NCBI GenBank assembly: GCA_030148085.1
Contig: JASBUF010000061.1
Span: 1-64,000 of the forward strand
DNA: 64,000 bases
Source of the DNA: Methylophaga sp.
GTDB taxonomy: Bacteria; Pseudomonadota; Gammaproteobacteria; Nitrosococcales; Methylophagaceae
Reading direction: 5' to 3'
Part shown: piece after piece, positions 1 to 9,156 of the stretch
Position numbering within the stretch: the stretch's first letter is position 1
Layout of the letters: each line of letters begins with the position of its first letter
Translations under genes and position numbers: made by a program
The notes under the pieces: generated by a model
The model's input: the letters and a program-made list of their open reading frames with translations, nothing else
The model's database searches: none
What the model was told of the DNA's origin: nothing

Positions 1-1670
1 GGTTCATCCGCCGCAGGGGCATCGGTTAGATCATCGTCAATATCTGGTGTGACTACAGCAACAGTAGCTTTCTTGGCATCAGCCTTATCCAACTTCTTGA
101 CAGCTTCATCCCAGGTTACTTCCCGGTTGCTTCGACGGGCAATCAACCATAATACTAAGAGCACCAAAAGCAGACCCAGTATGGTCGGCATTTTGTTATC
201 AGCGATAAACTGCTTCACTTTGTCTAAAGTAGTCTGGACTTGCGTTTCGTCCAGATTCAATGCTTGGGCGACCTTGGTGACTACGGACGCTTCGTCCTCA
301 CTCGATGAGGCTGGCTGCTCTGCTGGCATAGCCTCTTCTGATGCAGCCTGTTCAGCATCATTTGGCTGCTCAACCGCAGCGTTCTCACTCTCTGCTTGAG
401 CATTGTCGCTTTGCTCTGCGGCGGGATCAGCCTCAGTTGGCACCTCTGACTGCTGTGCAGTATCGTTTACCGCTGCTGCTGACTCATCTTCAAGCATGGC
501 CTGCATACGCGCCAAATCGGTATCTTCAACAGAAAGCATGCGCCGCATGGTTTCAATTTGCTCTTCAAGCAGCGCCATACGCTCTTGTAAATCAATATTT
601 TCCTGCGCCTGGGCTTCTATCGTTTCCTGCGCAAGAGTGAGCTGTTCAGTCAGTTTGTTGATCTGGTTATCACCCTGCACATTAGGTGATGCGTCCTGTT
701 GTGCACTAACCTCTTCTTCAGGTGCAACCAGTTGCAAGCGGGCTTCATGCGCATCTGTGTTAGTTTCAGCAGTTTGAACTGGGCTGGCAGCTTGTTCAGC
801 CGCTTCACTACTTTCTACTGCTGGAGCCACCGTCTCTGGAGCAGCAGGTTCGGGCGCAACTTGTGCCACTTGAGTCGCCGCAGGACGGCTACGGTTTTTC
901 CAGGCTTCGTTTTGCTCTGCAAAAGCTTGTCGCGCAGCAGAACTTGATAAGGCTTCAATCTCACTTCGGGACGGAATTTGCAGTGTGACGCCCGCTTTTA
1001 ACCCATTCACATTGTCATTGGTGAATGCAGTAGGGTTACGTTTCTGTAAAGCCATCATCATCTGATGCACTGTCAGATCATCAGCGGGACGTGTCGCTAA
1101 TGCGACATTCCACAGCGTATCACTGCGTTTGACTTTATAGCTGCTGCCACTAAAGCCGCTGCTACTGTCGGCATATTGATAACGTGTTGTGGATGGGCTT
1201 GTTGTTTCTACCGGAGCAGTTTGTGTTGGAGCGGGTCGCGCACTGGCCGGACGGGTTTCTGCCAGTACATATTCCGGTGGATCCAGCAGGACTGTATATT
1301 CGCGCAACATCACGCCTGAGCCTGCTGTCGCCGTAACCAAAAAGTCCATGAACGGTTCTTTAATCGCCTGTTTGCTGGTGATTAAGATTTTATGTTGTCC
1401 GCCACGTTGCACAATATCGAACTGCATCTGGTTAAGCAGCATGCTGTGACTGAGTCCGGCCTTATCAAACTCGGACTGTGAGGCCATTTTGACCTGCAGA
1501 TTATCTTTTTCTTCAGGTCGTAATGCGGTTATGTCGATCTCAGCTTTGAATGGTTCATTCAAGGCTGACATCACATTTATTTTGCCAAGCCCAAAAGCAT
1601 GGCTGGTGAGAGGAGTCAAAACACCCATCGCGGCAGCTGCCACCATACTGGCAAGGACACGCTTCTTCAT
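1..1670 (-). CDS. fimV: FimV-like polar hub protein, 3' end cut by window edge
   Basis: Inner-membrane peptidoglycan-binding protein; in the FimV/HubP family it organises the cell pole, type IV pili and polar flagella. Read directly from the minus strand: 556 residues are visible before the window ends. Signal peptide (residues 1-25, ending in SHA), the conserved FimV N-terminal domain (about 27-130), a LysM domain (about 178-235, starting YKVKRSDTLWNVA), a coiled coil (about 337-395), a Glu/Ala/Pro-rich linker, a transmembrane segment (about 494-512) and the start of the cytoplasmic acidic region. The ATG at 1670 follows a GAGGGG ribosome site. It lies 30 bases downstream of asd, the usual Pseudomonas-type neighbour. 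The C-terminal TPR part is outside the window. Confidence 0.9.
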   Translation of the reverse strand, partial: MKKRVLASMVAAAAMGVLTPLTSHAFGLGKINVMSALNEPFKAEIDITALRPEEKDNLQVKMASQSEFDKAGLSHSMLLNQMQFDIVQRGGQHKILITSKQAIKEPFMDFLVTATAGSGVMLREYTVLLDPPEYVLAETRPASARPAPTQTAPVETTSPSTTRYQYADSSSGFSGSSYKVKRSDTLWNVALATRPADDLTVHQMMMALQKRNPTAFTNDNVNGLKAGVTLQIPSRSEIEALSSSAARQAFAEQNEAWKNRSRPAATQVAQVAPEPAAPETVAPAVESSEAAEQAASPVQTAETNTDAHEARLQLVAPEEEVSAQQDASPNVQGDNQINKLTEQLTLAQETIEAQAQENIDLQERMALLEEQIETMRRMLSVEDTDLARMQAMLEDESAAAVNDTAQQSEVPTEADPAAEQSDNAQAESENAAVEQPNDAEQAASEEAMPAEQPASSSEDEASVVTKVAQALNLDETQVQTTLDKVKQFIADNKMPTILGLLLVLLVLWLIARRSNREVTWDEAVKKLDKADAKKATVAVVTPDIDDDLTDAPAADE

Positions 1671-1700
1671 TATCATCCCCTCATCATCCTTATGCTGTGA

Positions 1701-2723
1701 TCAAAGATATTTCTCGACCAGGACTTCTGCGATCTGAACACTGTTCAAAGCCGCGCCCTTACGTACATTATCCGCAACTACCCACAAATTCAAACCCCTG
1801 TCATGCGAAATATCCTCACGGATACGGCCAACATACACCGGATCGTTACCTGAAGCTTCGGTCACTGCAGTCGGGTAACCACCATCATTGCGCTCATCCA
1901 GCACGACAATACCTGGCGCTGCTTTAAGCAGTTCCCTTGCTTTGTCAGCAGTGATTTTGTCACGGGTTTCGATATGAATCGCTTCAGAATGACCAAAGAA
2001 AACCGGTACACGAACGGCTGTCGGGTTAACCTGAATACTGTCATCACCCATGATCTTTCGGGTTTCCCAGACCATCTTCATTTCTTCTTTGGTGTAGCCG
2101 TTGTCTTGGAAGACATCGATATGCGGTAGCACGTTAAACGCAATCTGTTTCGGATATACACTGGCTTCTACTGGACGACCATTCAGCAGATCGGCGGTTT
2201 GTTTCGCCAATTCATCCATTGCCGGTTTACCTGAGCCGGATACCGCTTGATAGGTGCATACGTTAATGCGTGTAATACCCACCGCATCATAGATCGGCTT
2301 AAGTGCGACCATCATTTGAATGGTTGAACAATTCGGGTTAGCGATAATGCCACGATTTTTGTAGTCCGCAACCGCTTCCGGGTTCACCTCTGGTACGACC
2401 AAAGGAATATCCTCGTCATATCGGAACTGTGAAGTGTTATCGACTACGACGCAGCCAGCAGCGGCCGCTTTCGGGGCATATTCAGCAGAAACACTGGCAC
2501 CTGGTGAAAACAGGCCGACCTGCACCTTGGAGAAATCGAAGGTGGCCAGATCTTCCACAACCAGCGACTTATTACCAAAGCTTACTCTGCTACCAGCGCT
2601 GCGCTCACTGGCCAGTGCGTAGACCTTACCTACCGGGAACTGACGCTGGTGCAAAATTTCCAGCATGGCTTCCCCAACTGCACCAGTCGCACCTACAACG
2701 GCAACATCAACTTGTTTACTCAC
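1701..2723 (-). CDS. asd: aspartate-semialdehyde dehydrogenase
   Basis: Converts L-aspartyl-4-phosphate to aspartate semialdehyde with NADPH, the branch point to lysine/diaminopimelate, threonine and methionine. The 340-residue protein has the NADP-binding GATGAVG motif (residues 11-17) and the catalytic cysteine in NPNCS (Cys132). Length and motifs fit the bacterial asd family. It sits 25 bases downstream of leuB and 30 bases upstream of fimV, all on the minus strand, so it is probably co-transcribed with the leucine genes. Confidence 0.95.
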   Translation of the reverse strand: MSKQVDVAVVGATGAVGEAMLEILHQRQFPVGKVYALASERSAGSRVSFGNKSLVVEDLATFDFSKVQVGLFSPGASVSAEYAPKAAAAGCVVVDNTSQFRYDEDIPLVVPEVNPEAVADYKNRGIIANPNCSTIQMMVALKPIYDAVGITRINVCTYQAVSGSGKPAMDELAKQTADLLNGRPVEASVYPKQIAFNVLPHIDVFQDNGYTKEEMKMVWETRKIMGDDSIQVNPTAVRVPVFFGHSEAIHIETRDKITADKARELLKAAPGIVVLDERNDGGYPTAVTEASGNDPVYVGRIREDISHDRGLNLWVVADNVRKGAALNSVQIAEVLVEKYL

Positions 2724-2748
2724 ATTTCACCTTCACTAATTATCTGGT

Positions 2749-3819
2749 TTACAACGCTGCAACAACCGCATCGCCCATTTCAGAGGTCGATACTTTTGTC
2801 ATGCCTTCAGAGTAGATATCGGCTGTACGCAGCCCGTCATCCAGCACTTTACTAACAGCGTTTTCAATTCGATCAGCCATGGCTGGCTCATCCAATGTGT
2901 AACGTAACATCATAGCAGCTGACAAAATCGTCGCCAGCGGATTGGCGATATTCTGTCCTGCGATATCCGGTGCACTGCCATGAATCGGCTCGTACATGCC
3001 TTTGCTGTTTTCATCGAGCGACGCTGATGGCAGCATACCGATTGAACCGGTCAGCATAGAGGCACAATCTGACAAAATGTCACCAAACATATTGGTGGTG
3101 ACCATGACATCAAATTGTTTGGGTGCACGTACCAGTTGCATCGCAGCGTTATCGACATACATATGACTCAGTTCGACTTCCGGATGGTCTTTTGCCAATT
3201 CTGTCATAGTTTCACGCCATAATTCCGTGCACTCGAGCACATTGGCTTTATCAACCGAACAGACACGGCCCTGACGTTTAGCCGCGATATCGAACGCGAC
3301 TTTACCAATGCGCTGGATTTCACTTTCAGCGTAAACCAGCGTATTGAAGCCCTGCTTCTCACCATTTTCCAGTGTGCGCACACCGCGTGGTTGACCGAAA
3401 TAAATACCGCCGGTAAGTTCACGCACAATCATCAGATCCAGACCAGCAACCACTTCAGGCTTCAGCGTTGAAGCATCGGCCAGTTGCGGGTACAAAATGG
3501 CGGGACGCAGGTTTGCGAACAGATTCAGTTCACTACGCAGGCCGAGCAGACCTTTTTCAGGACGTACACTGATATCCAGTGATTCCCACTTGTAACCACC
3601 AACAGCGCCCAGCAGGATCGCATCAGCATCTTTGGCCAGGCTCAGCGTCGATTGAGGCAGCGGTGTACCGGTTTCATCGTAAGCGGCACCGCCAACCAGA
3701 CCGTAGTCGAGGCTAATATCCAGACCTTCTGCGCCCAGTTTTTCCAATACTTTAACCGCTTCAGCAACGATTTCAGGACCAATGCCATCACCAGGCAGAA
3801 CTGCAATTTTTTTTGTCAT
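2749..3819 (-). CDS. leuB: 3-isopropylmalate dehydrogenase
   Basis: Oxidatively decarboxylates 3-isopropylmalate to 2-oxoisocaproate with NAD in leucine biosynthesis. The 356-residue protein begins with the [10 protein letters not shown] motif of the isocitrate/isopropylmalate dehydrogenase family and carries the [14 protein letters not shown] segment near residue 280. Length is normal. It follows leuD by 32 bases and precedes asd, giving the order leuD-leuB-asd. Confidence 0.95.
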   Translation of the reverse strand: MTKKIAVLPGDGIGPEIVAEAVKVLEKLGAEGLDISLDYGLVGGAAYDETGTPLPQSTLSLAKDADAILLGAVGGYKWESLDISVRPEKGLLGLRSELNLFANLRPAILYPQLADASTLKPEVVAGLDLMIVRELTGGIYFGQPRGVRTLENGEKQGFNTLVYAESEIQRIGKVAFDIAAKRQGRVCSVDKANVLECTELWRETMTELAKDHPEVELSHMYVDNAAMQLVRAPKQFDVMVTTNMFGDILSDCASMLTGSIGMLPSASLDENSKGMYEPIHGSAPDIAGQNIANPLATILSAAMMLRYTLDEPAMADRIENAVSKVLDDGLRTADIYSEGMTKVSTSEMGDAVVAAL

Positions 3820-3851
3820 CTATATCTATCTTTAAGTATCTATATGTGAGA

Positions 3852-4490
3852 TCAGGAAAACAGCCAAGGCGCTTCCTGTTTACGTTTTTCTTCGTACGCT
3901 TCAATGTCTGCGGTGTGTTGCAGCGTCAGGCCGATGTCGTCCAGCCCTTCAATCAGGCAGTGTTTTTTGAAGCTGTCAATCTCAAATGAGATGGTTTCGC
4001 CATCGGGCAGTGTAATGGTCTGCGCAGGTAAATCAACCTTGAGCTGATAACCCGGTGTTGCTGCGACCTGTTCAAACAGCTTGTCGATGAGGGTTTCTTC
4101 CAGCTTGATAGCGAGAATACCGTTCTTGCTGGTATTGCTGAAGAAGATGTCGGCAAAACTCGGTGCCAGAATGACGCGGATGCCAAAGTCATCCAACGCC
4201 CAGACCGCATGCTCACGACTCGAACCACAACCGAAGTTCTCACGCGCCAGCAGAATGGTGCCGCCCAAATAACGTTGCTGATTCAGTTCAAACTCCGGAT
4301 TGAGTGGACGCTGACTGCAATCCTGACCGGGTTCACCATGATCCAGATAACGCCATTCGTCAAACAGGTTCGGACCAAAGCCGGTACGTTTGATGGATTT
4401 CAAAAACTGCTTGGGAATAATGGCATCGGTATCGACATTGGGTCTATCCATCGGGATAACAGTGCCGGTTTCAATAGAAAATTTTTGCAT
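3852..4490 (-). CDS. leuD: 3-isopropylmalate dehydratase small subunit
   Basis: Small subunit of isopropylmalate isomerase, which needs the iron-sulfur LeuC large subunit to interconvert 2- and 3-isopropylmalate. The 212-residue protein has the N-terminal [13 protein letters not shown] segment and the [13 protein letters not shown] loop typical of LeuD/aconitase swivel domains. AAGAGG lies ten bases before the ATG. LeuC, normally immediately upstream, is not here: the next gene upstream is a YceI-family gene, so leuC must be elsewhere. Confidence 0.95.
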   Translation of the reverse strand: MQKFSIETGTVIPMDRPNVDTDAIIPKQFLKSIKRTGFGPNLFDEWRYLDHGEPGQDCSQRPLNPEFELNQQRYLGGTILLARENFGCGSSREHAVWALDDFGIRVILAPSFADIFFSNTSKNGILAIKLEETLIDKLFEQVAATPGYQLKVDLPAQTITLPDGETISFEIDSFKKHCLIEGLDDIGLTLQHTADIEAYEEKRKQEAPWLFS

Positions 4491-4506
4491 AACGCGGACT
4501 ACCTCT

Positions 4507-5094
4507 TTACATCGCGTTGAGTGTTAAATAAAAACTGACTGGAACAGCATGACTGATACTCGGCAGCCCTGCCAATTCACGTAATTTTTCGACCCCCTGC
4601 ACCAGTTCAAACGCAGAGACATTCAAAACCAGCGGCTTCGCTGAGACCAGCATAAGCGTATTGTCACTCAGCTTACTGATCATCACTTCTATCGCCAGTG
4701 TTTGTTTCTGGCCATGCAGGCTCAATTTGGCATCAACCGTTGCTATCTGAGACTGACCCGCTGCAAGTGCGGCTACAACTGTCGGATCCACCTGCGCGCT
4801 CAAGGTAGCGGTCGGGAAATCAGCGACATTAAACAGGAACTCGCGCATTCGCTGGTCACGAATTTCAATGTTGGTGTTCACGCTTTCAAGATCAATTTCC
4901 ACCGTGAACAAGCCAGTATCAGACAAGCTCCCTGTCAGACGATCAAAATGATGTACTTCTGCAACATCACCTTTTTTAATCGAAACAAAATTAAGTTGTG
5001 ATTGGGCATTGTCTATCTGCCAACCTGCTGCCTGAACAGAGACAGCGGCCATTAACAGTGTCACGGAAGCTATAGTTTTCAAGATTTTCATCAC
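4507..5094 (-). CDS. YceI-family periplasmic protein
   Basis: A 195-residue secreted protein with a signal peptide (about residues 1-22, ending VQA) followed by one YceI domain, a lipocalin-like barrel that in characterised members binds isoprenoid-type lipids. Recognisable features are the [19 protein letters not shown] start, the [15 protein letters not shown] segment and the TATLSAQ strand. The true ligand cannot be told. It ends 16 bases before leuD and starts 11 bases after pomB, so it may be transcribed with either. Confidence 0.85.
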   Translation of the reverse strand: MMKILKTIASVTLLMAAVSVQAAGWQIDNAQSQLNFVSIKKGDVAEVHHFDRLTGSLSDTGLFTVEIDLESVNTNIEIRDQRMREFLFNVADFPTATLSAQVDPTVVAALAAGQSQIATVDAKLSLHGQKQTLAIEVMISKLSDNTLMLVSAKPLVLNVSAFELVQGVEKLRELAGLPSISHAVPVSFYLTLNAM

Positions 5095-5105
5095 GTACTC
5101 CTTAA

Positions 5106-5999
5106 TTATTCGTAGAGCGGCGTGATTTCACTATCCACCGACTCATGTTCATACATCAGGTCATCAATCGAACGGATGAGTTCCTCTTCCACCGGCGATT
5201 TCAGCACAATAATCTCTACCCGTCGATTCTGTGCCCGATTCGCAGAGGTGTCATTCGGCACCAGCGGTCTGGTATCCGCATAGCCTTCAAGTACAAAACG
5301 TTCCGACGGCATATCGCCGGGGCCAAGCAACTCATGCACAACGGATGTCGCCCGTGACGTCGATAACTCCCAGTTAGAGCGGTAACGCGGAGTGCTGATG
5401 GGCACGTTGTCCGTGTGGCCCGCTACCGCAATGCGACCATCGGTATAAATCAGCACGTCATGAATTTTTCGTAGAATCGGAATAAATCCTGGATTCAAGC
5501 GTGCATCCCCTGAGGGAAATGAACCGTTTTCCCGAATGCGGATGACTATACGGCTAAACTGACTTTCAACCGTGATCAGCCCCTCTTCAATCTCATTTTC
5601 CAGCGCTTCCCTAAACTTTTGTGTTTCTTCAGCGACCTGCTGCGCCTGCTGTTGAGCGACTTGCTCAGCATCAGCAGTGACCTTCATCTCTTGCTGGGTA
5701 GCATCCATTGTATCCTGACGCACCACCTGTAATGGAGTGGGTTTAGGCTCACCCGGACTAAACTCCTGAGCAATGATGCTGCTACCTTCCGGTACTTCAT
5801 CCTCAAGCACCTCTCGCTGCACCCCAAAGGCATTCTCCAGCGACTTGACCACCATCTTATATTTCAGCGCATCCAGTTCTGCGAATGAGAGCAACAATAC
5901 AAAGAAACACATCAACAGCGACATCAGATCAGCAAATGTCGCCATATAGGCCGGTAAGCCCTCCGCGTCGCGCTTACGTCTATTTTCCGTTTCAGACAT
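5106..5999 (-). CDS. pomB: flagellar stator protein PomB/MotB
   Basis: Stator subunit that anchors the flagellar motor to peptidoglycan and carries the ion-binding aspartate. I start it at the ATG at 5999 (297 residues) rather than an in-frame upstream start at 6050 inside pomA, because this puts the conserved Asp at position 24 in TFADLMSLLMCFFVLLLSF, as in Vibrio PomB. After the single transmembrane helix comes the PEGSSIIAQEF-SPGEPKPTP plug/linker, a Gln/Ala/Glu-rich helix, and a C-terminal OmpA/MotB domain (GHTDNVP, NRRVEI). The plug region matches the sodium-type PomB much better than the proton-type MotB of E. coli. Confidence 0.92.
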   Translation of the reverse strand: MSETENRRKRDAEGLPAYMATFADLMSLLMCFFVLLLSFAELDALKYKMVVKSLENAFGVQREVLEDEVPEGSSIIAQEFSPGEPKPTPLQVVRQDTMDATQQEMKVTADAEQVAQQQAQQVAEETQKFREALENEIEEGLITVESQFSRIVIRIRENGSFPSGDARLNPGFIPILRKIHDVLIYTDGRIAVAGHTDNVPISTPRYRSNWELSTSRATSVVHELLGPGDMPSERFVLEGYADTRPLVPNDTSANRAQNRRVEIIVLKSPVEEELIRSIDDLMYEHESVDSEITPLYE

Positions 6000-6018
6000 T
6001 GTCGTATTCAGGAAAGAA

Positions 6019-6789
6019 CTAGGCCGCAGCCTGTTCCGGCTCAGCATCACGCTTGGAAGCAGGCAGGAAGTTCTTCAGAATCTCGCCCAGAATTTTCGGG
6101 TTCTGACCATCCTGAATGCCCAATACACTCTCTATGATAATGTTTTTCGTCATTTGCTCTTCGTTACTGCGTAGCGACAACTTGTCCGCTATCGGTAGAG
6201 CAAACATATTCGCCAACATAGCACCATATAACGTTGTCAGTAATGCAACAGCCATCGCCGGGCCGATAGATTTCGGGTCCGACATATTGCTCAGCATCTG
6301 CACAAGACCGACCAAGGTTCCGATCATGCCCATTGCCGGCGCGGCGTCACCAATGGCCTTAAAAATCTGTTGACCAATGCTGTGGCGGTTCAAGGTCTCA
6401 TTAAGCTCTGTCAGCAACGCTTTTCTGACCACATTCGGCTCGTGACCATCAACCAGCATGGTGACACCTTTGGCCAATATTGGATTACTGATTTCCTGGC
6501 GCTCCAATGCCAACAAACCCTCTTTACGGGCGATGGTCGCCAGTTCGACCACACGCTCGATAATCTCTTCTGGTGACTCAGATTTATGCAGGAAGGCTTT
6601 CATCGCTGTTTTTATTGAGCCGATAAACTGCCCCAGCGTAAAGCGCATCAGCACCACGGCAAAGGTGCCGCCGATGACAATCATCAAAGAAGGTGCGTTA
6701 ACAAAAGTACCGGCAGCAGCGCCGAGGGCAATCGTTGCAATGATCAGTCCCCAAGCGGTGGCAAGGCCCAGCAGCGTAGCAAGATCCAC
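6019..6789 (-). CDS. pomA: flagellar stator protein PomA/MotA
   Basis: Four-helix partner of PomB that forms the ion channel of the flagellar stator. The 256-residue protein starts MDLATLLGL, like Vibrio PomA, and contains APAMGMIGTLVGLVQMLSNM and the GPAMAVALLTTLYGA helix that lines the channel. The start is GTG, eight bases after an AGGGAG ribosome site. Its stop is 19 bases before pomB. No other flagellar gene is nearby, as is usual for stator pairs. Confidence 0.93.
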   Translation of the reverse strand: MDLATLLGLATAWGLIIATIALGAAAGTFVNAPSLMIVIGGTFAVVLMRFTLGQFIGSIKTAMKAFLHKSESPEEIIERVVELATIARKEGLLALERQEISNPILAKGVTMLVDGHEPNVVRKALLTELNETLNRHSIGQQIFKAIGDAAPAMGMIGTLVGLVQMLSNMSDPKSIGPAMAVALLTTLYGAMLANMFALPIADKLSLRSNEEQMTKNIIIESVLGIQDGQNPKILGEILKNFLPASKRDAEPEQAAA

Positions 6790-6802
6790 TCTATTTAGCT
6801 CC

Positions 6803-6816
6803 CTAAAAATTTTTAG
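6803..6816. promoter_or_regulatory. AT-rich perfect palindrome upstream of pomA
   Basis: The 14 bases CTAAAAATTTTTAG are a perfect palindrome just before the pomA ribosome site. It could be an operator or an RNA hairpin in the leader. A chance AT-rich palindrome is also possible. Confidence 0.3.
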
Positions 6817-6875
6817 CAGTAATCAGCCCAAATCGTTGGACATTTTACCGAATCACTGACAAAAAATCTGCCCGA

Positions 6876-9026
6876 CTAATTGACCGGTATCAGTTGTTTT
6901 TTGTGTTTTTTGTGTTTATAGACCATCACTGCCGGCATCACCATGATAAGTAGCAACAAAACTAGCAGCAGTAGCGGCCAAATCAAAGGCTGATTCCACT
7001 GTTGCTGAAACTCTTGTCGCATCAAGGTATCCAGACGCCGGTATTTCAAGGTGTTATTGGCCATGAGGTTAGGCTTGATGTTGTAATTCCACGCATGGTA
7101 GAGCGTAAACATCTTGGGGTGGAACCCCCAGATCCATGGGGAGTCTTCGCGGGCAATATCGGCCATTTTCTGAATAATCTTCAAGCGTTCGTCTGTATTC
7201 GGCATTGCCCGCATTTGTTCGAACAGGCGATCAAACTGTTTATTTTCGTAGTTGGCGGCATTCTCACCACTGTGATTAACCTTGCCGTTTGGCCCATACA
7301 GCAGAAACAGGAAATTTTCCGGATCTGGGTAGTCCGCATTCCAGCCCCACTGAAAAATTTGTGCCTGCCCGCGCCGCATTTTGTCCTGAAAGCGATTGTA
7401 GTCGGTGCTACGGATAACCAATTGGATATTCAGTTTACGAAACTGCTTACGCATCCAGTCGAGTTGGGCTTTACTATCCGGACCGCTGGCTGGTACATCG
7501 AAGTACAACACCAGTGGTTCCCCAGTTTTGACATCACGCCCACGCGGGTAACCGGCTTCAGCAAGCAAAGCTCGGGCTTCATCCAATGAGCGCCTAACTG
7601 GTTCACCTTGCTCCCAACGGTAAGTGTATGGGTTTATGCCCTGCTCCCCCTCAACATAACCGAAGATTCCCGGCGGCACTGGCCCCTGAGCCGGAATACC
7701 CCGCCCGTTGGCAAAGATAGAAATATACTCTTCATGATCGATGGCAATGGAAATCGCCTGCCGAAGTTTTTTCGCTCTATCTGTGTAGCCTCCGACAACC
7801 GGGTCAAGCATATTGAAGCCCATGTAGTAAGTCGATGTTCCGACCGCAGTCTCAAGCTGTATACCCTCCGCTTTCATGGCATCACTGAGACCGAACTCGC
7901 CTGAGGAAGATACCTGAACGGCCTGATCGAAGCTGTCTGAACTTATCCCACTAACATCGTAATATCCCTGAATAAACTTACCCCAGTAAGACGTACTTTC
8001 TTTTTCCAGAGTAAACACAATCTCATCAATCAGCGGTAAAGGTTTGCCAGCGTCATCCAGCAAACCTGCTTCAGCATCACCGGGATCGCCGTCAACAGGA
8101 TAGTACTCACCGTGGAAGTGTGGATTTTTGCTCAGCACCATACGCCGGTTCGGATCATTTTCTGTCATATAAAAAGGGCCAGTGCCCACGGGGTACCAAT
8201 CGATCGTAATGTTTTTATCAACCAGTCCCTGCTGTTGATAGAAGGCTTCGGCCTCCCAAGGTATTGGCGCAAAAAACGGCATTGCCAGCCAGAATCGCAG
8301 TTGCGGATACTTGCCATAGACTGTGATTTGATAGTGATAGTCGTCCAGTAGCTTCACACCATCAATCTCATGCGCACGAAGATCTATAGTGGCGTCAGAC
8401 TGACGCAACTCTCGTAATTGTGCGGCATAGTCGCTCAAGCCGACGATGTGTTCGCCCATCAGCCCAAGAATCGGTGAATGAACTTCAGGATGCGCCAGAC
8501 GCTTTATCTGGTAGACGAAGTCTTCAGCATGAAGCTCGCGGGTATCCGTTTCCGCAAAGTCTGACAGCGTTCGAATATCATCCAATTCAGCGGGCGTTAA
8601 ATTGTGATAACGAAACGCACCGGCTTCTGTTTTTACAAATGCGGGATGAGGCTGATAGAACAGACCATTCTTAATCGGAATGGTGTAGACGCTAAAAGCG
8701 ACATCATTGCTGTTCTCATCAACCGTCTGCCCTTCTTCATTCAAGTACGTTACATCCGGCATGGCTGCAGCAGTGAGGGGCTCTAATGTGTAGGGCCGTT
8801 TTAAGTAATGATATTGATACGGAGGCTCGTAGATTTGCCCTGTTATCGCAATTTCATTGGCACTGTAGGAGCGTGCGGGGTCCAGGTGCTTGGGCCGCAA
8901 GGTGAAGGATGTATACAACGTTGCCTTGTCAGCATCCTGATCCGGGTAAGGTGAATTCACGGCCTGAAATTCACAGCCAAGTAAAAGACTAAGTAACAGA
9001 TACGGTAGCAGGTGTTTGAGTCTCAT
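6876..9026 (-). CDS. peptide-type ABC transporter substrate-binding lipoprotein with C-terminal membrane anchor
   Basis: A 716-residue family 5 (oligopeptide/dipeptide type) solute-binding protein. It has a lipoprotein signal peptide with lipobox LLLGC (Cys18). The SBP_bac_5 fold is recognisable through TLYTSFTLRPKHLDPARSY, WYPVGTGPFYM and AQIFQWGWNADYPDPENFL. After the binding domain comes a strongly hydrophobic stretch (about residues 680-702) and a basic tail KHKKHKKQ, predicted as a C-terminal transmembrane anchor. That is unusual for this family, which is normally soluble or only lipidated. No permease or ATPase gene adjoins it. The substrate is unknown; peptide is the family default. 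Confidence 0.85.
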   Translation of the reverse strand: MRLKHLLPYLLLSLLLGCEFQAVNSPYPDQDADKATLYTSFTLRPKHLDPARSYSANEIAITGQIYEPPYQYHYLKRPYTLEPLTAAAMPDVTYLNEEGQTVDENSNDVAFSVYTIPIKNGLFYQPHPAFVKTEAGAFRYHNLTPAELDDIRTLSDFAETDTRELHAEDFVYQIKRLAHPEVHSPILGLMGEHIVGLSDYAAQLRELRQSDATIDLRAHEIDGVKLLDDYHYQITVYGKYPQLRFWLAMPFFAPIPWEAEAFYQQQGLVDKNITIDWYPVGTGPFYMTENDPNRRMVLSKNPHFHGEYYPVDGDPGDAEAGLLDDAGKPLPLIDEIVFTLEKESTSYWGKFIQGYYDVSGISSDSFDQAVQVSSSGEFGLSDAMKAEGIQLETAVGTSTYYMGFNMLDPVVGGYTDRAKKLRQAISIAIDHEEYISIFANGRGIPAQGPVPPGIFGYVEGEQGINPYTYRWEQGEPVRRSLDEARALLAEAGYPRGRDVKTGEPLVLYFDVPASGPDSKAQLDWMRKQFRKLNIQLVIRSTDYNRFQDKMRRGQAQIFQWGWNADYPDPENFLFLLYGPNGKVNHSGENAANYENKQFDRLFEQMRAMPNTDERLKIIQKMADIAREDSPWIWGFHPKMFTLYHAWNYNIKPNLMANNTLKYRRLDTLMRQEFQQQWNQPLIWPLLLLVLLLLIMVMPAVMVYKHKKHKKQLIPVN

Positions 9027-9084
9027 TGTCTCTAACTAATTTATAGAAGCAGATGTGTGACCAAGATTATCACGAGTTTACTGC

Positions 9085-9113
9085 TTGGTCGCCCTTCCCG
9101 TAAGGGGTAAAAT
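9085..9113 (+). promoter_or_regulatory. likely sigma-70 promoter of fabI
   Basis: TTGGTC and TAAAAT are separated by 17 bases, ending 43 bases before the fabI ATG, in the divergent gap between the solute-binding protein and fabI. It matches the consensus moderately well. An inverted repeat CCCTTcccgtAAGGG lies in the spacer. Confidence 0.45.
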
Positions 9114-9156
9114 CAGGTAAGTTATCGCGTTTCATCATGTAGTTTAGGAGAGACCT

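Noticed and set aside
5997-6050. Longer PomB with 17 extra N-terminal residues
   Set aside because: The extra residues are encoded by the tail of pomA in another frame, and the start at 5999 puts the ion-binding Asp exactly at position 24 as in PomB.
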